Of a stretch of DNA of 64,000 nucleotides, positions 40,367 to 50,053 are shown one piece after another (the stretch's first letter is position 1; each line of letters starts with the position of its first letter). The DNA is taken from the NCBI GenBank assembly GCA_018456245.1, contig JAGYHQ010000002.1:18171-82170 (forward strand), written 5' to 3'. The notes under the pieces were generated by a model. That model saw nothing but the letters and a program-made list of their open reading frames with translations. It was not told the origin of the DNA and made no database searches. A program made the translations under genes and the position numbers. Origin of the DNA: Tenacibaculum sp. GTDB lineage: Bacteria > Bacteroidota > Bacteroidia > Flavobacteriales > Flavobacteriaceae.

Positions 40367-40901
40367 TATTACTTCTATTAAGCCATCCTCGTAAAAACTT
40401 CTTATTAATAGGTCTAACAGTTGTTAAATATCGGTAACGTTCATCACGGAGTTGTTTTAAACAATATAATTCAGCTTTATGGATGTGAGATATTGTTTCT
40501 CGTCCAAAAATACCATCAACTCTAACACCAATACAGCTTTGAATAATCTTTACAGCTTGTTTAACCCCCATATTATAAGCCATATCAACATAAAATAATC
40601 TACATTTATACGGAACTAAATTCGCTTTACTATTAATGTAATAATTGGTAAAAGCAAATAAACAGGCTTCATCTTCGGTTAAGTGTTTAAAAAACTCAAA
40701 GTCGTAATCAAATTTTTTAGCGTGTAGGTTCCATGCAATTCCCCAAATAGTCCAACCTCCTAAATCCCCACTAACATTATGCATTTTACCGCCACCTTCC
40801 CAACGCATTAACACAGGAAATACTTTTTCTTTAAAAAAAGTAAAATCATTCGGGAATTTCTTTGCTACTTTTAAATAATATTCAAAGGTTAAATGTTTCA
40901 T
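40344..40901 (-). CDS. endolysin, glycoside hydrolase 108-like
   Basis: LMRWEGGGKMHNVSGDLGGWTIWGIA; VDGIFGRETI. Confidence 0.88.
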   Translation of the reverse strand: MKHLTFEYYLKVAKKFPNDFTFFKEKVFPVLMRWEGGGKMHNVSGDLGGWTIWGIAWNLHAKKFDYDFEFFKHLTEDEACLFAFTNYYINSKANLVPYKCRLFYVDMAYNMGVKQAVKIIQSCIGVRVDGIFGRETISHIHKAELYCLKQLRDERYRYLTTVRPINKKFLRGWLNRSNNVYRIIV

Positions 40902-40904
40902 TTT

Positions 40905-41258
40905 TTAAGGATGACTTTTTTTATAGGTATCAAAAGCCTTTTTTAATGATTCGTATTTGGTTTTCCAAAGTTCTTCAACATTCTGTAACTTTTCTCTTAA
41001 TAAATTTATTTCCTTACTATGTAAGGCTTTTAAACTTTCAATTTCTTTCCTATGAGAATCTTTTAAATCAGAAATCTCTTTCCTTAATTCATCATATTTC
41101 TTATTAGCGTCATCAACATACTTGTCGTAGGCTAATTGCATACTATTAAGAGCATCTAACTTATTCTTCTTTCGTTGTTTAAAAGAGTCGTAAAAACCGC
41201 CAACACCAAATATGGTAGTTATAATAGTTGTAAAGTGTTCTGTAAAAAAATTACTCAT
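40905..41258 (-). CDS. small coiled-coil protein, possible holin-region protein
   Basis: hydrophobic N-terminus TTIITTIFGVGGFYDSF then coiled coil. Confidence 0.45.
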   Translation of the reverse strand: MSNFFTEHFTTIITTIFGVGGFYDSFKQRKKNKLDALNSMQLAYDKYVDDANKKYDELRKEISDLKDSHRKEIESLKALHSKEINLLREKLQNVEELWKTKYESLKKAFDTYKKSHP

Positions 41259-41296
41259 AAAAAAATAAATTAATTAATTAATATAGTTATTAGTAA

Positions 41297-41728
41297 CTAT
41301 GTTGGTATTTGAATTTGTTTTGAATAGAAGAAACCTCCGATTAGTCTAATCACATAGTGAGTTAGATAATTTTTAAATTTCTTTTTAGGAGCGATTTTAT
41401 TTCGCCAAATAAGACGTTCGTTATCTGCGAATAAACGAGCCTTATACAAATTATTATCAAAATGTTGTATTTGCCCAATCTTATCAACCCATAACTTATC
41501 GTGCAATAAATCGCCAATAAAACCACTATCTATTGGCGATAATATCGACCATAAAAATTTAGGGATAGAAGCCAAATCCGTTTTAAAGCCTTTCTCTATT
41601 TTCAAAACATAACCGTCAGATAAGGTAATATCAATATCTTCCGTAACTTCAAAAGTGCGTTCGCCCTTTTCATTAGGTAAATATTGAATAGGTATATATT
41701 TTGGTTGTTCTAAAAAATTTAATTTCAT
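41297..41728 (-). CDS. DUF1353 family phage protein
   Basis: IEKGFKTDLASIPKFLWSILSP...GDLLHDKLW. Confidence 0.85.
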   Translation of the reverse strand: MKLNFLEQPKYIPIQYLPNEKGERTFEVTEDIDITLSDGYVLKIEKGFKTDLASIPKFLWSILSPIDSGFIGDLLHDKLWVDKIGQIQHFDNNLYKARLFADNERLIWRNKIAPKKKFKNYLTHYVIRLIGGFFYSKQIQIPT

Positions 41729-41782
41729 TTATATATATATTTTTATTATCAATTTCCTCCCTTTGGGAGGGGTAGAGTGGAC

Positions 41783-42301
41783 TTATTCAAATTTGAATTG
41801 AACCCCTAAAGGTTCTCCGTTTAATTTCCAATTTTTTAAAACAAAATCTTGAGCTAATCTTAAATTAACAACATCAAGTTCTGGATTAAATTCCAAAGCA
41901 TCTCCAATATTATCTTTATGGAAATAGCGTTGAATTGAATTATAATTCGGATAGCCAACCTCTATTTTTTCAGTACCTTTTAGTTTACCTCCTTTTTGTA
42001 AATAGGCAAATAAATCTTGGGTAGTACCGTCAATAGTTACATAAGTAGGCGTATCGGAATCCTTTGTAAATTCCAAAGTATCAGAATCTAAAACTTTGAT
42101 TTTTTCTTGGCTTACCTCTTTGATGTCATTTTCTTCTTTAATAAAATGTACGTCTTCATAGGTTTGGCAAAGCCAAAAAGATACTTTTAATTTTTGTAAC
42201 AAAGGAATGTCTGAAAACTCCCCAGATGATACAAAAACATTCTTAACGATTTCTCCTGTAATAGGATTTACATAATTTGAATTTTTTGGTATTAATTTCA
42301 T
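41783..42301 (-). CDS. phage hypothetical (tail appendage region)
   Basis: position. Confidence 0.4.
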   Translation of the reverse strand: MKLIPKNSNYVNPITGEIVKNVFVSSGEFSDIPLLQKLKVSFWLCQTYEDVHFIKEENDIKEVSQEKIKVLDSDTLEFTKDSDTPTYVTIDGTTQDLFAYLQKGGKLKGTEKIEVGYPNYNSIQRYFHKDNIGDALEFNPELDVVNLRLAQDFVLKNWKLNGEPLGVQFKFE

Positions 42302-42318
42302 TTTTTTTACGACTTATT

Positions 42319-42948
42319 TTAAATTCTATTATTAGTAAGGGTAGCTGAAATATTTTCAAACTGATTTTTTTCAATTGATATATTCCAACCGGTATACCAA
42401 TATTCTTGATAAGATCCCCATTGAGATAAGAATACCTTAGATACAATTACCTTTGGCTGTGTCCAAACAGTATTTAACTCGCCTATATATATACAATCTT
42501 TAGAGTCAGAAGCTCCGAACCTAACAGTATAATTAACGAGATCTTCAGAACCAATAGTTTGGCAACTAACCGTTTCCCATCCTCTACTACTATTATATCC
42601 CGAAATAATCATTGTAAAACTACCTCCTGATTTAAAATCAAAAACATCAACCCATATTTTAACAGTTGTAGAAGTTTTACTTACAGGTAATTTAATTTTT
42701 ATAGCCCCAGTATCTCTACCAATTGCACTCATATAAAAAGCATCTGGAGGAGAAAAAGTAGAAAACCCTTCAGGAGTTTTAGGAGATTCATGATTTTCAA
42801 GTATAACAGGATTTTTTCCCATTAAATCATCGTACTTATTTTTTAAAAAGTTAAGATTATCAATAATCTTTTTAAAAGTAGTCCTTATACCATCGCCTCT
42901 ACCATCATTGGCAGATGTTCCTAAATTAAAATCTGTTAACCACCTCAT
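42319..42948 (-). CDS. phage appendage/receptor-binding-like protein
   Basis: WLTDFNLGTSANDGRGDGIRTTFKKIIDNLNFL N-terminus typical of phage appendage proteins. Confidence 0.5.
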   Translation of the reverse strand: MRWLTDFNLGTSANDGRGDGIRTTFKKIIDNLNFLKNKYDDLMGKNPVILENHESPKTPEGFSTFSPPDAFYMSAIGRDTGAIKIKLPVSKTSTTVKIWVDVFDFKSGGSFTMIISGYNSSRGWETVSCQTIGSEDLVNYTVRFGASDSKDCIYIGELNTVWTQPKVIVSKVFLSQWGSYQEYWYTGWNISIEKNQFENISATLTNNRI

Positions 42949-42980
42949 ATTTACAATTGTTTATTGTTTATTGACAATTG

Positions 42981-43097
42981 TTAGTCAATATCACTTGTTA
43001 TTATATTATTATCTGCTGTTAATTTTTCTGTATCACTTTTAAAAAAAGCTATTACACCATTTACACCTTGTTTCAATACTGAATATATCCGTATCAT
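42981..43097 (-). CDS. small phage ORF (38 aa)
   Basis: MIRIYSVLKQGVNGVIAFFKSDTEKLTADNNIITSDID; preceded by the TAGGAC motif. Confidence 0.45.
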   Translation of the reverse strand: MIRIYSVLKQGVNGVIAFFKSDTEKLTADNNIITSDID

Positions 43098-43141
43098 AGT
43101 TCAAAAGTCTTTATTATTTAATTCTTAAAATAGGACAACAA

Positions 43142-44086
43142 TTATATCCCTATAATTCCATTTGTTTTAGTGATTTGTATATAATCTTTTTTATCTTCTT
43201 GGCTTTTGGTATTTGGTTCGTTCTGTTTCAATAAACCAACTGCCATTTTCAAATATTCTTCACCTTCAATCTTCTTGTTTTCTTTGAATTTTGAATTTGT
43301 TTTAAATTCTTTCGCAATGGCTTTTTCATAAGGAAGAACATCAAATCGCATTTTCATTCCTTGTGCATCTAATACGAACATACCAGAATCCAACACATCC
43401 ATAATCGTAAATGCCACGATAGACTGCTGTAAATATTCTTTTAGTTTTCGGTCATTTTCATTCAATTTTGAACTTTGAACTTTCAAACTTTTTAACTTTT
43501 CATCCCCAACCACAGGACGAATAAACCTATCTTCAACCATTCGCATTTTTGGTTTCAGAGCCATAAAAGTCTGGCGAGAATTAAATATGTAATAATACTT
43601 ATTAAAAGTTTCGCTATTATTGACAAGCAGTTCATTATAAACCGAATAACACGCACTATTTACCCATTTCGGAAAATGTTGGGAGTGTTGCTCCATATAA
43701 AGCAAAAGTTCATCAAGTGCCTCGTGTGCCGATGTCAAAAAAGAGCGTTGCAACTCTTTGAATTGCTTGTCTGTTGCTGTTTTGGTATGCTCATTATCCA
43801 CCACTTGAATACCACTATTGGTAATTTGTACTGCACCGATAGGCAAATACAAAAAGTAACCATAATTCGCCACAACCTCACGAGTCAAATCCAATGCTTC
43901 TTTAAAAACCTCGTTTGTATCTGTCTGCGGGGACGCCCCGCTAAACTCATCAAGTTGCTCCAACCCAATCGCAGGTTTTAAAAACGAGCGTTCAGCCTTT
44001 TTTAAATAAGGTTTTACATTTTCTATTTCTACCGAGCCATTTACCGATAAATGTTCTCGCAAGGTCGCTGTATCTTGTATTAGCAT
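43142..44086 (-). CDS. DUF6712-like phage protein
   Basis: VKPYLKKAERSFLKPAIGLEQLDEF. Confidence 0.6.
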   Translation of the reverse strand: MLIQDTATLREHLSVNGSVEIENVKPYLKKAERSFLKPAIGLEQLDEFSGASPQTDTNEVFKEALDLTREVVANYGYFLYLPIGAVQITNSGIQVVDNEHTKTATDKQFKELQRSFLTSAHEALDELLLYMEQHSQHFPKWVNSACYSVYNELLVNNSETFNKYYYIFNSRQTFMALKPKMRMVEDRFIRPVVGDEKLKSLKVQSSKLNENDRKLKEYLQQSIVAFTIMDVLDSGMFVLDAQGMKMRFDVLPYEKAIAKEFKTNSKFKENKKIEGEEYLKMAVGLLKQNEPNTKSQEDKKDYIQITKTNGIIGI

Positions 44087-44092
44087 TTCTCT

Positions 44093-44329
44093 TTATTTAA
44101 TAAATATTACATTCTTATTTTTAAATATTTCAGGAGTATTATTAGGACAGCCACCCGTTCTATATTTATCATATTTAGTAATAAAATCATCAAACATAGA
44201 GGCATTTTCTACATAAAATTTATCAGATAAATAATCATTCTCATTATTAAAATCTTCAACTAAATTTTTAGGAATCCAATACCAATGACAATCACTATCT
44301 TGTAATTTTTTTACAAATATTTTTTCCAT
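44093..44329 (-). CDS. small phage hypothetical protein
   Basis: 78-aa ORF in operon. Confidence 0.4.
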   Translation of the reverse strand: MEKIFVKKLQDSDCHWYWIPKNLVEDFNNENDYLSDKFYVENASMFDDFITKYDKYRTGGCPNNTPEIFKNKNVIFIK

Positions 44330-44341
44330 TTTTATCTAAAA

Positions 44342-45688
44342 TTAATAATTAACTTGCTTTTCCGTTCCAGTAGGGTTTTTATCCAAAGTCGTAAGTGTTG
44401 TATTTTCAAATGCTCCGATTAGGTTTTCGTCCCAACCATTATACTGCTGGATAAACTCAAAAGGTTCAAGGGTTGTTTCTCTGTCGGAGTGTTTCATTGC
44501 CGATAAAATATACCAACTCTCACGCTTATCAGAACCACTACCTGCACCGAGTTTGCCCCCAGGGATTCCTGCACCAATAATTGAGGGGTCAACACCAGTG
44601 GCTGTAAGTCCTGCTTGTATTCCTGCCGATGTATCGTCTAAATATTTACCATCTGTATTTTTTGCGGACACATCTGTAATTTTTAAGCCAGGCTGTGGAT
44701 TTCCATTTTCATCTTTATAAATCAGCGACATTATAGATGCACCTCCATTTTCAGCACCTCGCAAATTTTGGTCTAACTCTTGGATAAATTCCGAACGAAT
44801 TTCTTGGCGTTTTTCTGGTGTAAAACTTTGCCAATCCTCTTTGTATTTTCGCTCAAAATATTCTTCAAATACCTCTATATGAAAATTGATATTTGCCTTA
44901 TCTTTTAAAAATGCCTGTTTAAATTTCGGAATAGAATTGATAATATCCAGCCAACCACTCTCAATAATAGAATGCCATTCGGGGTCGGGATAATAACTCT
45001 CGTGTATCAACGGATAATAAATCGGTCTAATAAAATTACGAATTTTCTTTGCCTTGCAATATTCACGCACTTCATCAGCAGACCAATCGTTATCAATCAG
45101 AGCAATTTTATCTACATATTTGCTATCCAAATTCACACCATCAGCCCACTTGGTAGAAATATAAACATTTTCAATCGCTCGACTTTTCTCGTTCATTAGT
45201 TCAAATCGGCAGTTAGCCGTTTGTTGCCGTTTTACACGAACGATTTTTTTAAAGTCGTTACTCAAAACATACTCTGGAAAGGCAATCGCAAAATATTCAA
45301 GGTCGATAATGGTTTCTTTCCAAAATCGTTTCATATGATTTCGTACAAAAAACTGATGCAACTCTGGATATTGTCGTGTACTTTTAGGAATGATTTGGCG
45401 TTTGCCACTCTCGTCAAAAGTTTCTTCGGCAAGTACAAAGCCACTTCCGTAGTGTGCTTTTCGGTTAGTTCTAAGTCCAGAGCGTAACGCTCCGGCAGGT
45501 TTTATTTGCTTGAGTAATTTTTGAGGAAAGTCGTTATTACTGCCCCAACTCGCAACTTTACCGTCAGAGTCTTCCGTATTTATGATTGTTCTGGTAACGG
45601 TAGCATCGTTTTTGTTTTTTGAAAACTTAACGACAGCCTTGCTGTTACCTCCTGTTATTGCAAAATCTCCGTAAAATACTGTCCCCAT
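44342..45688 (-). CDS. phage portal-like protein
   Basis: size, position, KLLKQIKPAGALRSGLRTNRKAHYGSGF; C-terminal GIQAGLTATGVDPSIIGAG. Confidence 0.6.
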   Translation of the reverse strand: MGTVFYGDFAITGGNSKAVVKFSKNKNDATVTRTIINTEDSDGKVASWGSNNDFPQKLLKQIKPAGALRSGLRTNRKAHYGSGFVLAEETFDESGKRQIIPKSTRQYPELHQFFVRNHMKRFWKETIIDLEYFAIAFPEYVLSNDFKKIVRVKRQQTANCRFELMNEKSRAIENVYISTKWADGVNLDSKYVDKIALIDNDWSADEVREYCKAKKIRNFIRPIYYPLIHESYYPDPEWHSIIESGWLDIINSIPKFKQAFLKDKANINFHIEVFEEYFERKYKEDWQSFTPEKRQEIRSEFIQELDQNLRGAENGGASIMSLIYKDENGNPQPGLKITDVSAKNTDGKYLDDTSAGIQAGLTATGVDPSIIGAGIPGGKLGAGSGSDKRESWYILSAMKHSDRETTLEPFEFIQQYNGWDENLIGAFENTTLTTLDKNPTGTEKQVNY

Positions 45689-46023
45689 TAATAAATAACT
45701 TTTTGTCCGTTAATTGAAATTATCAATCTGATATGAATAGTCCTAATATCACCATTTTGTAATTCAACATTTCGTGTTCTGTTTTCAAAATGATTAGGAT
45801 TACGCTTTCTTTTGGTACTACTTTGAGCAATCGCCAAGTAATTCGGATTTTTACTTTTTGCCCTTACATACTTGGTTACTTTCTTGTATTCATAGAGTTT
45901 GCCCCCTGTTTTTGAGTTCCGTTGTAATGTTCTAAACGAAATATCAAAAGGAATAGCCCTACCATTATGGTCGGTACTATCTATAATTTTGAGAGCATCA
46001 GAAAGTGTAATTTCATTTTTCAT
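45688..46023 (-). CDS. phage hypothetical protein
   Basis: internal ATG at 46021-46023 preferred over the longer ORF start. Confidence 0.5.
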   Translation of the reverse strand: MKNEITLSDALKIIDSTDHNGRAIPFDISFRTLQRNSKTGGKLYEYKKVTKYVRAKSKNPNYLAIAQSSTKRKRNPNHFENRTRNVELQNGDIRTIHIRLIISINGQKVIY

Positions 46024-46366
46024 ACTCCAAAATTCCGACAAATAAAAATTTTAAAATAGGACAACATTTTTTGAGACAAAAAGTATTTTTTTAAGACATT
46101 TTCATAAAAAAACAATGATACAACTTCAAAAAAGTATCATTTTTTGAGTAAAAAACAGGCTAAAATCTCATTTTTTTAAATTTAAAAAATTGAATTTCAA
46201 AAACTTAAATCAAAAACAACCCCTTAAAAATATCTTTTTTGACGTTTGACCACGCCGTCCCCTTTGAAAAATGACAATTGCCATAGTCAAAAATTTTAGG
46301 ATATATGAATTTTTACCCTGTGAAATAGGGTAAAACTACATTATTTTATCGTGAAGTAATTTAAGT

Positions 46367-46606
46367 TTATAAAGGTTTGAAACACCAACAAAAAGAAGTG
46401 GGTGTTATCTGCTGTGGCTCATAGCCTAACGAGGTAAGGATGTTATAAAGGTCATCAGTGTCAATACAATTAACAGGGAACACTTCAAATAAAATAGAAA
46501 GGAACTCGTTAGAACTCAAACACAGTTCTTCGGGTGCATCGTCAACAGTAGTAGGTTGGTAATACTTTTTGATAAAGTTCTTTATATCGTTGGTTTTATC
46601 AATCAT
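46367..46606 (-). CDS. small phage hypothetical protein
   Basis: 79-aa ORF downstream of structured intergenic region. Confidence 0.45.
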   Translation of the reverse strand: MIDKTNDIKNFIKKYYQPTTVDDAPEELCLSSNEFLSILFEVFPVNCIDTDDLYNILTSLGYEPQQITPTSFCWCFKPL

Positions 46607-46618
46607 AATAAAAAAGTA

Positions 46619-46761
46619 AGACAGGTGTTGTCAGGCTCACAAATCCATTATAAATAATATAGACAGGTTAAAGCCTCTGGACATTACTGTTACCAGACAC
46701 CTGTCTATATATTGAATTGATAATACCAATTTCTTCAATTGGATTTGTGATTTGACAACAC
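46619..46761. other. nested inverted-repeat structure, candidate RNA element or DNA site
   Basis: GTGTTGTCA/TGACAACAC, CACAAATCCA/TGGATTTGTG, ATATAGACAGGT/ACCTGTCTATAT nested. Confidence 0.65.
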
Positions 46762-46768
46762 AAAAGTA

Positions 46769-48058
46769 CTAATTATTAAAATAGAAATCTAAATCTTTAT
46801 CAGATAATATTTCGCCATTTTTAAGCACTTGATAATCCAAATCATTATCTCGTACATATTTAACCCAACGCCTTACAATAACATCAGCGTAACGCTCGTC
46901 AAGTTCTATTCCGTAGCAGTTTCGCCACGTTTGTTCAGAGGCAATAAGTGTTGAGCCACTACCTAAAAAACTATCACCAATAATATCGCCTTGCTGACTA
47001 CTATTTTTTAATAAATACTTTATCAAATCCAAAGGCTTCATTGTTGGATGGTCGGCATTACGTAAAGGCTTATCAAACTCAAGAATAGTTGTCTGTTTTC
47101 GGTCATTATACCATTGATGACTTGCACCTGTTTTCCAACCATATAAAATAGGCTCGTGTTTCCAATGGTAATCCTGTCGGCTCATAACAATACCATTTTT
47201 CAGCCAAATAAGACACTGACTTAATTTGAAACCTGCATCAAATAATCCTCTACGAAAATTCGCACCTTCAGTATCAGCGTGAAATATATAATACGAACCG
47301 CCTTCTTTGGTATGCTTGTATATTTCAGTATAGAAATTAAGCAAGAATTTATAAAACGAATCGTTATCCATTGAGTCGTTTTTAATCTTCAATTTATCTT
47401 TTGTCCCTCCTTCATAATTTACATTATACGGAGGGTCGGTCACAATTAAGTCGTATTTTTCATTTCGTAACAGTGTGTTATAACTCTGTGCTAATGTACT
47501 ATCTCCACAAAGCAAACGATGTTTTATATTCTTTTGCAGACTTCTAAATTCGTATAAATCGCCAAGTTTGGATATAGGTTCAGCAGGAGGTTCAACATCC
47601 AGTTCATCCTCGTTTTCTTCTTCTGTTTTGAGTTCTTCTGGAATAATATCCTGTGGAATTTCAATATTATCTACATCTAAACCAAGTTCAAGCAAATCAA
47701 TATCGGCAAAAATTTCTTCTAAAATATCCATATCCCAATAACCAACAGACACATTAGAAGTAATGTTGTATTCTTTAAATTCCTGCTCCGTTAAAGCTCT
47801 ATTCGGAACACGAACATCAATCACTTCATCTCCACGGTCAAGTTCCATAAGAACCTTAATTCGTTGGTGTCCTGCAATCACTATATTATCCGTATTAATT
47901 GCAGGAATTTCAGCCAAGTTAAACTTTTCTAAACTTCGTTTTAATTTTTCCAATCGCTCTGGTGTACATTTACGAGGATTGTAATTGTAAGGTACTAATT
48001 CCAACACTTTTCGTTGTTCAGTGTGCCATTCAATAGGAGGTAAGTTTGTCATAATCAC
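46769..48058 (-). CDS. ParB-like domain / DNA methyltransferase fusion
   Basis: ParB-like IVIAGHQRIKVLMEL; TDPPYNVNYEGG; GDSFLGSGSTLIASEQTWRNCYGIELD. Confidence 0.93.
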   Translation of the reverse strand: MIMTNLPPIEWHTEQRKVLELVPYNYNPRKCTPERLEKLKRSLEKFNLAEIPAINTDNIVIAGHQRIKVLMELDRGDEVIDVRVPNRALTEQEFKEYNITSNVSVGYWDMDILEEIFADIDLLELGLDVDNIEIPQDIIPEELKTEEENEDELDVEPPAEPISKLGDLYEFRSLQKNIKHRLLCGDSTLAQSYNTLLRNEKYDLIVTDPPYNVNYEGGTKDKLKIKNDSMDNDSFYKFLLNFYTEIYKHTKEGGSYYIFHADTEGANFRRGLFDAGFKLSQCLIWLKNGIVMSRQDYHWKHEPILYGWKTGASHQWYNDRKQTTILEFDKPLRNADHPTMKPLDLIKYLLKNSSQQGDIIGDSFLGSGSTLIASEQTWRNCYGIELDERYADVIVRRWVKYVRDNDLDYQVLKNGEILSDKDLDFYFNN

Positions 48059-48794
48059 TATTTATCAATTTATCAAGTTCAATAATATCTTGGTCCAGGA
48101 TTAATAATTTGGCATTATTTTTTTCAATTTGAACATCAATTTTAGTTCTTTTGGCAATTGTCAAATTTTCCTTTAAACTTTCAATATTCAGCCTTTCTAA
48201 CTTCTTGGTAATTTTACTTTTATTAGCACGTTTATTGTTTCTGCGTTGTAACAGTTGAGCAGGAGATAAATCGGTAAAATCAGAGGTTTTTGGCAGTAAT
48301 ACAACCTTATGATTAACATAATGCTCAAGTATCTTTTGAATGTTGTCAATTTCATCAAAAAGGCGTTCTATTTCAATACAGATTTTCAAAGCACGAATTT
48401 CATCGTCTTTATGTAAATCATTAAGTTGTAATTTCAATGATACAGCCTTTTGGAAGTTATCTCGTTGCAATCGTGCCACTTCGTGCAAATCCTTATGAAG
48501 TTGATTCAACTTGTAAAAAAATAGGGGAGTAGTTGCCTTTTTTTCTTGATTATTAACTTTTAAATCATCCGTTTTAGACTTATTTAAATTAGTAATTTTT
48601 TGACTATCAGTATTTATTATTTCTTGATTATCTTTTAATTTACTCAACTCATAAGTCAATTTATCAGCATTAGCTTTGGTTTCTTTTTTCAAAAAAAGAC
48701 GAATAAGATTAGGTTTTGCACCTTTAAGAGTTTGATACAAAGCTATGCCTTTTTGGTAATCCTGCCCGTTATTTAACCATTCTTGTACTTTCAT
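48030..48794 (-). CDS. phage coiled-coil hypothetical protein
   Basis: Lys/Glu/Leu-rich helical sequence. Confidence 0.5.
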   Translation of the reverse strand: MKVQEWLNNGQDYQKGIALYQTLKGAKPNLIRLFLKKETKANADKLTYELSKLKDNQEIINTDSQKITNLNKSKTDDLKVNNQEKKATTPLFFYKLNQLHKDLHEVARLQRDNFQKAVSLKLQLNDLHKDDEIRALKICIEIERLFDEIDNIQKILEHYVNHKVVLLPKTSDFTDLSPAQLLQRRNNKRANKSKITKKLERLNIESLKENLTIAKRTKIDVQIEKNNAKLLILDQDIIELDKLINSDYDKLTSY

Positions 48795-48915
48795 AATTTC
48801 TTGGTTCTCGTCCCACGAGCAAAAATGGCAATTGTCAAATTTTTATAATAGGACATAAAAAAACACTCATTAAATGAGTGTTTTTAAATCAAAAATAATA
48901 CATGAAAATAGTAAA

Positions 48916-49485
48916 TTAAGCAGCCTGTGTTGTAATTGTACCAGAATAAATAGGAGCATCGTAATTCTGTTTATCACTAACAACTATTGTTGATGTATTT
49001 TCTCCTTCAACTGTACCATCAATTAAGGCAGACATTTCTTTAAATTTACCTCCAAATCTTGAAGAACCAATTTGTCTTATTTGTCCAGAAGCATATTCTA
49101 CTGCTAATACAATTACATCTCTACCTTTAAACATGCGTTTAAAACCTAAAATTTCAGCTTTACTTCCTAATAATTGAAATGTTAGTTTGTTTTCAATTGC
49201 AGGAGATTTATTCACGTCTCCTATTTGGGTAGATTCTAATTTAACAGTTTCAGCAATCGCTTTAACTTTAGTAAAACCGAAACCATCTTTAAAAGTATGA
49301 GGAGTAGTAATAGTCACTAAATCTGCTAAACTTTCAGCAGGATTTTTACTTTCACTACAACGAGTTTTAGGTTCTGTTAATGTTTGGAAGTGGTCAAGTA
49401 ATGCAACATATACTTCTGTATGGGAAAATCCACCAGACACTTCGCATTCGCCAGTGCCTCCAATTTTTTCAATTTTAATTGCCAT
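48916..49485 (-). CDS. phage tail-tube-like protein
   Basis: size, position after capsid, beta-rich sequence. Confidence 0.5.
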   Translation of the reverse strand: MAIKIEKIGGTGECEVSGGFSHTEVYVALLDHFQTLTEPKTRCSESKNPAESLADLVTITTPHTFKDGFGFTKVKAIAETVKLESTQIGDVNKSPAIENKLTFQLLGSKAEILGFKRMFKGRDVIVLAVEYASGQIRQIGSSRFGGKFKEMSALIDGTVEGENTSTIVVSDKQNYDAPIYSGTITTQAA

Positions 49486-49487
49486 AA

Positions 49488-50024
49488 TTAGTCTATTTTT
49501 TTAAGTCCGTAAAATTTAGCTTCAATCAGAGAATCCATTAAAACATTATCTTTAATAGCATCTTCTGATTTATGTTTAACTCCTTTAAACCTAAAATTAT
49601 CAACTATAAATTGATAACCTTTGTAAGTAGGTTTATGAAGTTCAGAATTAACTTCATCACAATCAATTGACGATTGCCATTTATTCATTAAATCCTCTAT
49701 TTCATCATCCTTTGCTGAAATATCATTTTTCAATGTTTCATTTTCAGCATTTTTATCTTTTAATTGTTGTTGTAAGTCAGAAATAGTTTCATCCTTTACT
49801 GAAATATCTCCTTTCAATGTTTCATTTTCAGCATCTCTATCTGTTAACTGTTTTTGTAAGTCAGCAATAGTTTCATCTTTTGCTGAAATATCTTCTTTCA
49901 GTGTCTCATTTTCAGCATCTTTATCTGTTAATTGTTGTTGTAAATCAACAATAATTTCTTTATCTGTTTTATCAACAGCAGGGGCTTCTGATATCCCTGC
50001 TGATGATGTTTTTGTTTTTGCCAT
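49488..50024 (-). CDS. coiled-coil protein with three 28-aa tandem repeats
   Basis: LQQQLTDKDAENETLKEDISAKDETIAD repeated three times. Confidence 0.7.
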   Translation of the reverse strand: MAKTKTSSAGISEAPAVDKTDKEIIVDLQQQLTDKDAENETLKEDISAKDETIADLQKQLTDRDAENETLKGDISVKDETISDLQQQLKDKNAENETLKNDISAKDDEIEDLMNKWQSSIDCDEVNSELHKPTYKGYQFIVDNFRFKGVKHKSEDAIKDNVLMDSLIEAKFYGLKKID

Positions 50025-50053
50025 AATTTAAATATTAATTAATTTGGTTTAAG

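Noticed and set aside
27920-43097. Diversity-generating retroelement in tail genes
   Set aside because: No reverse transcriptase and no template/variable repeat pair recognised.
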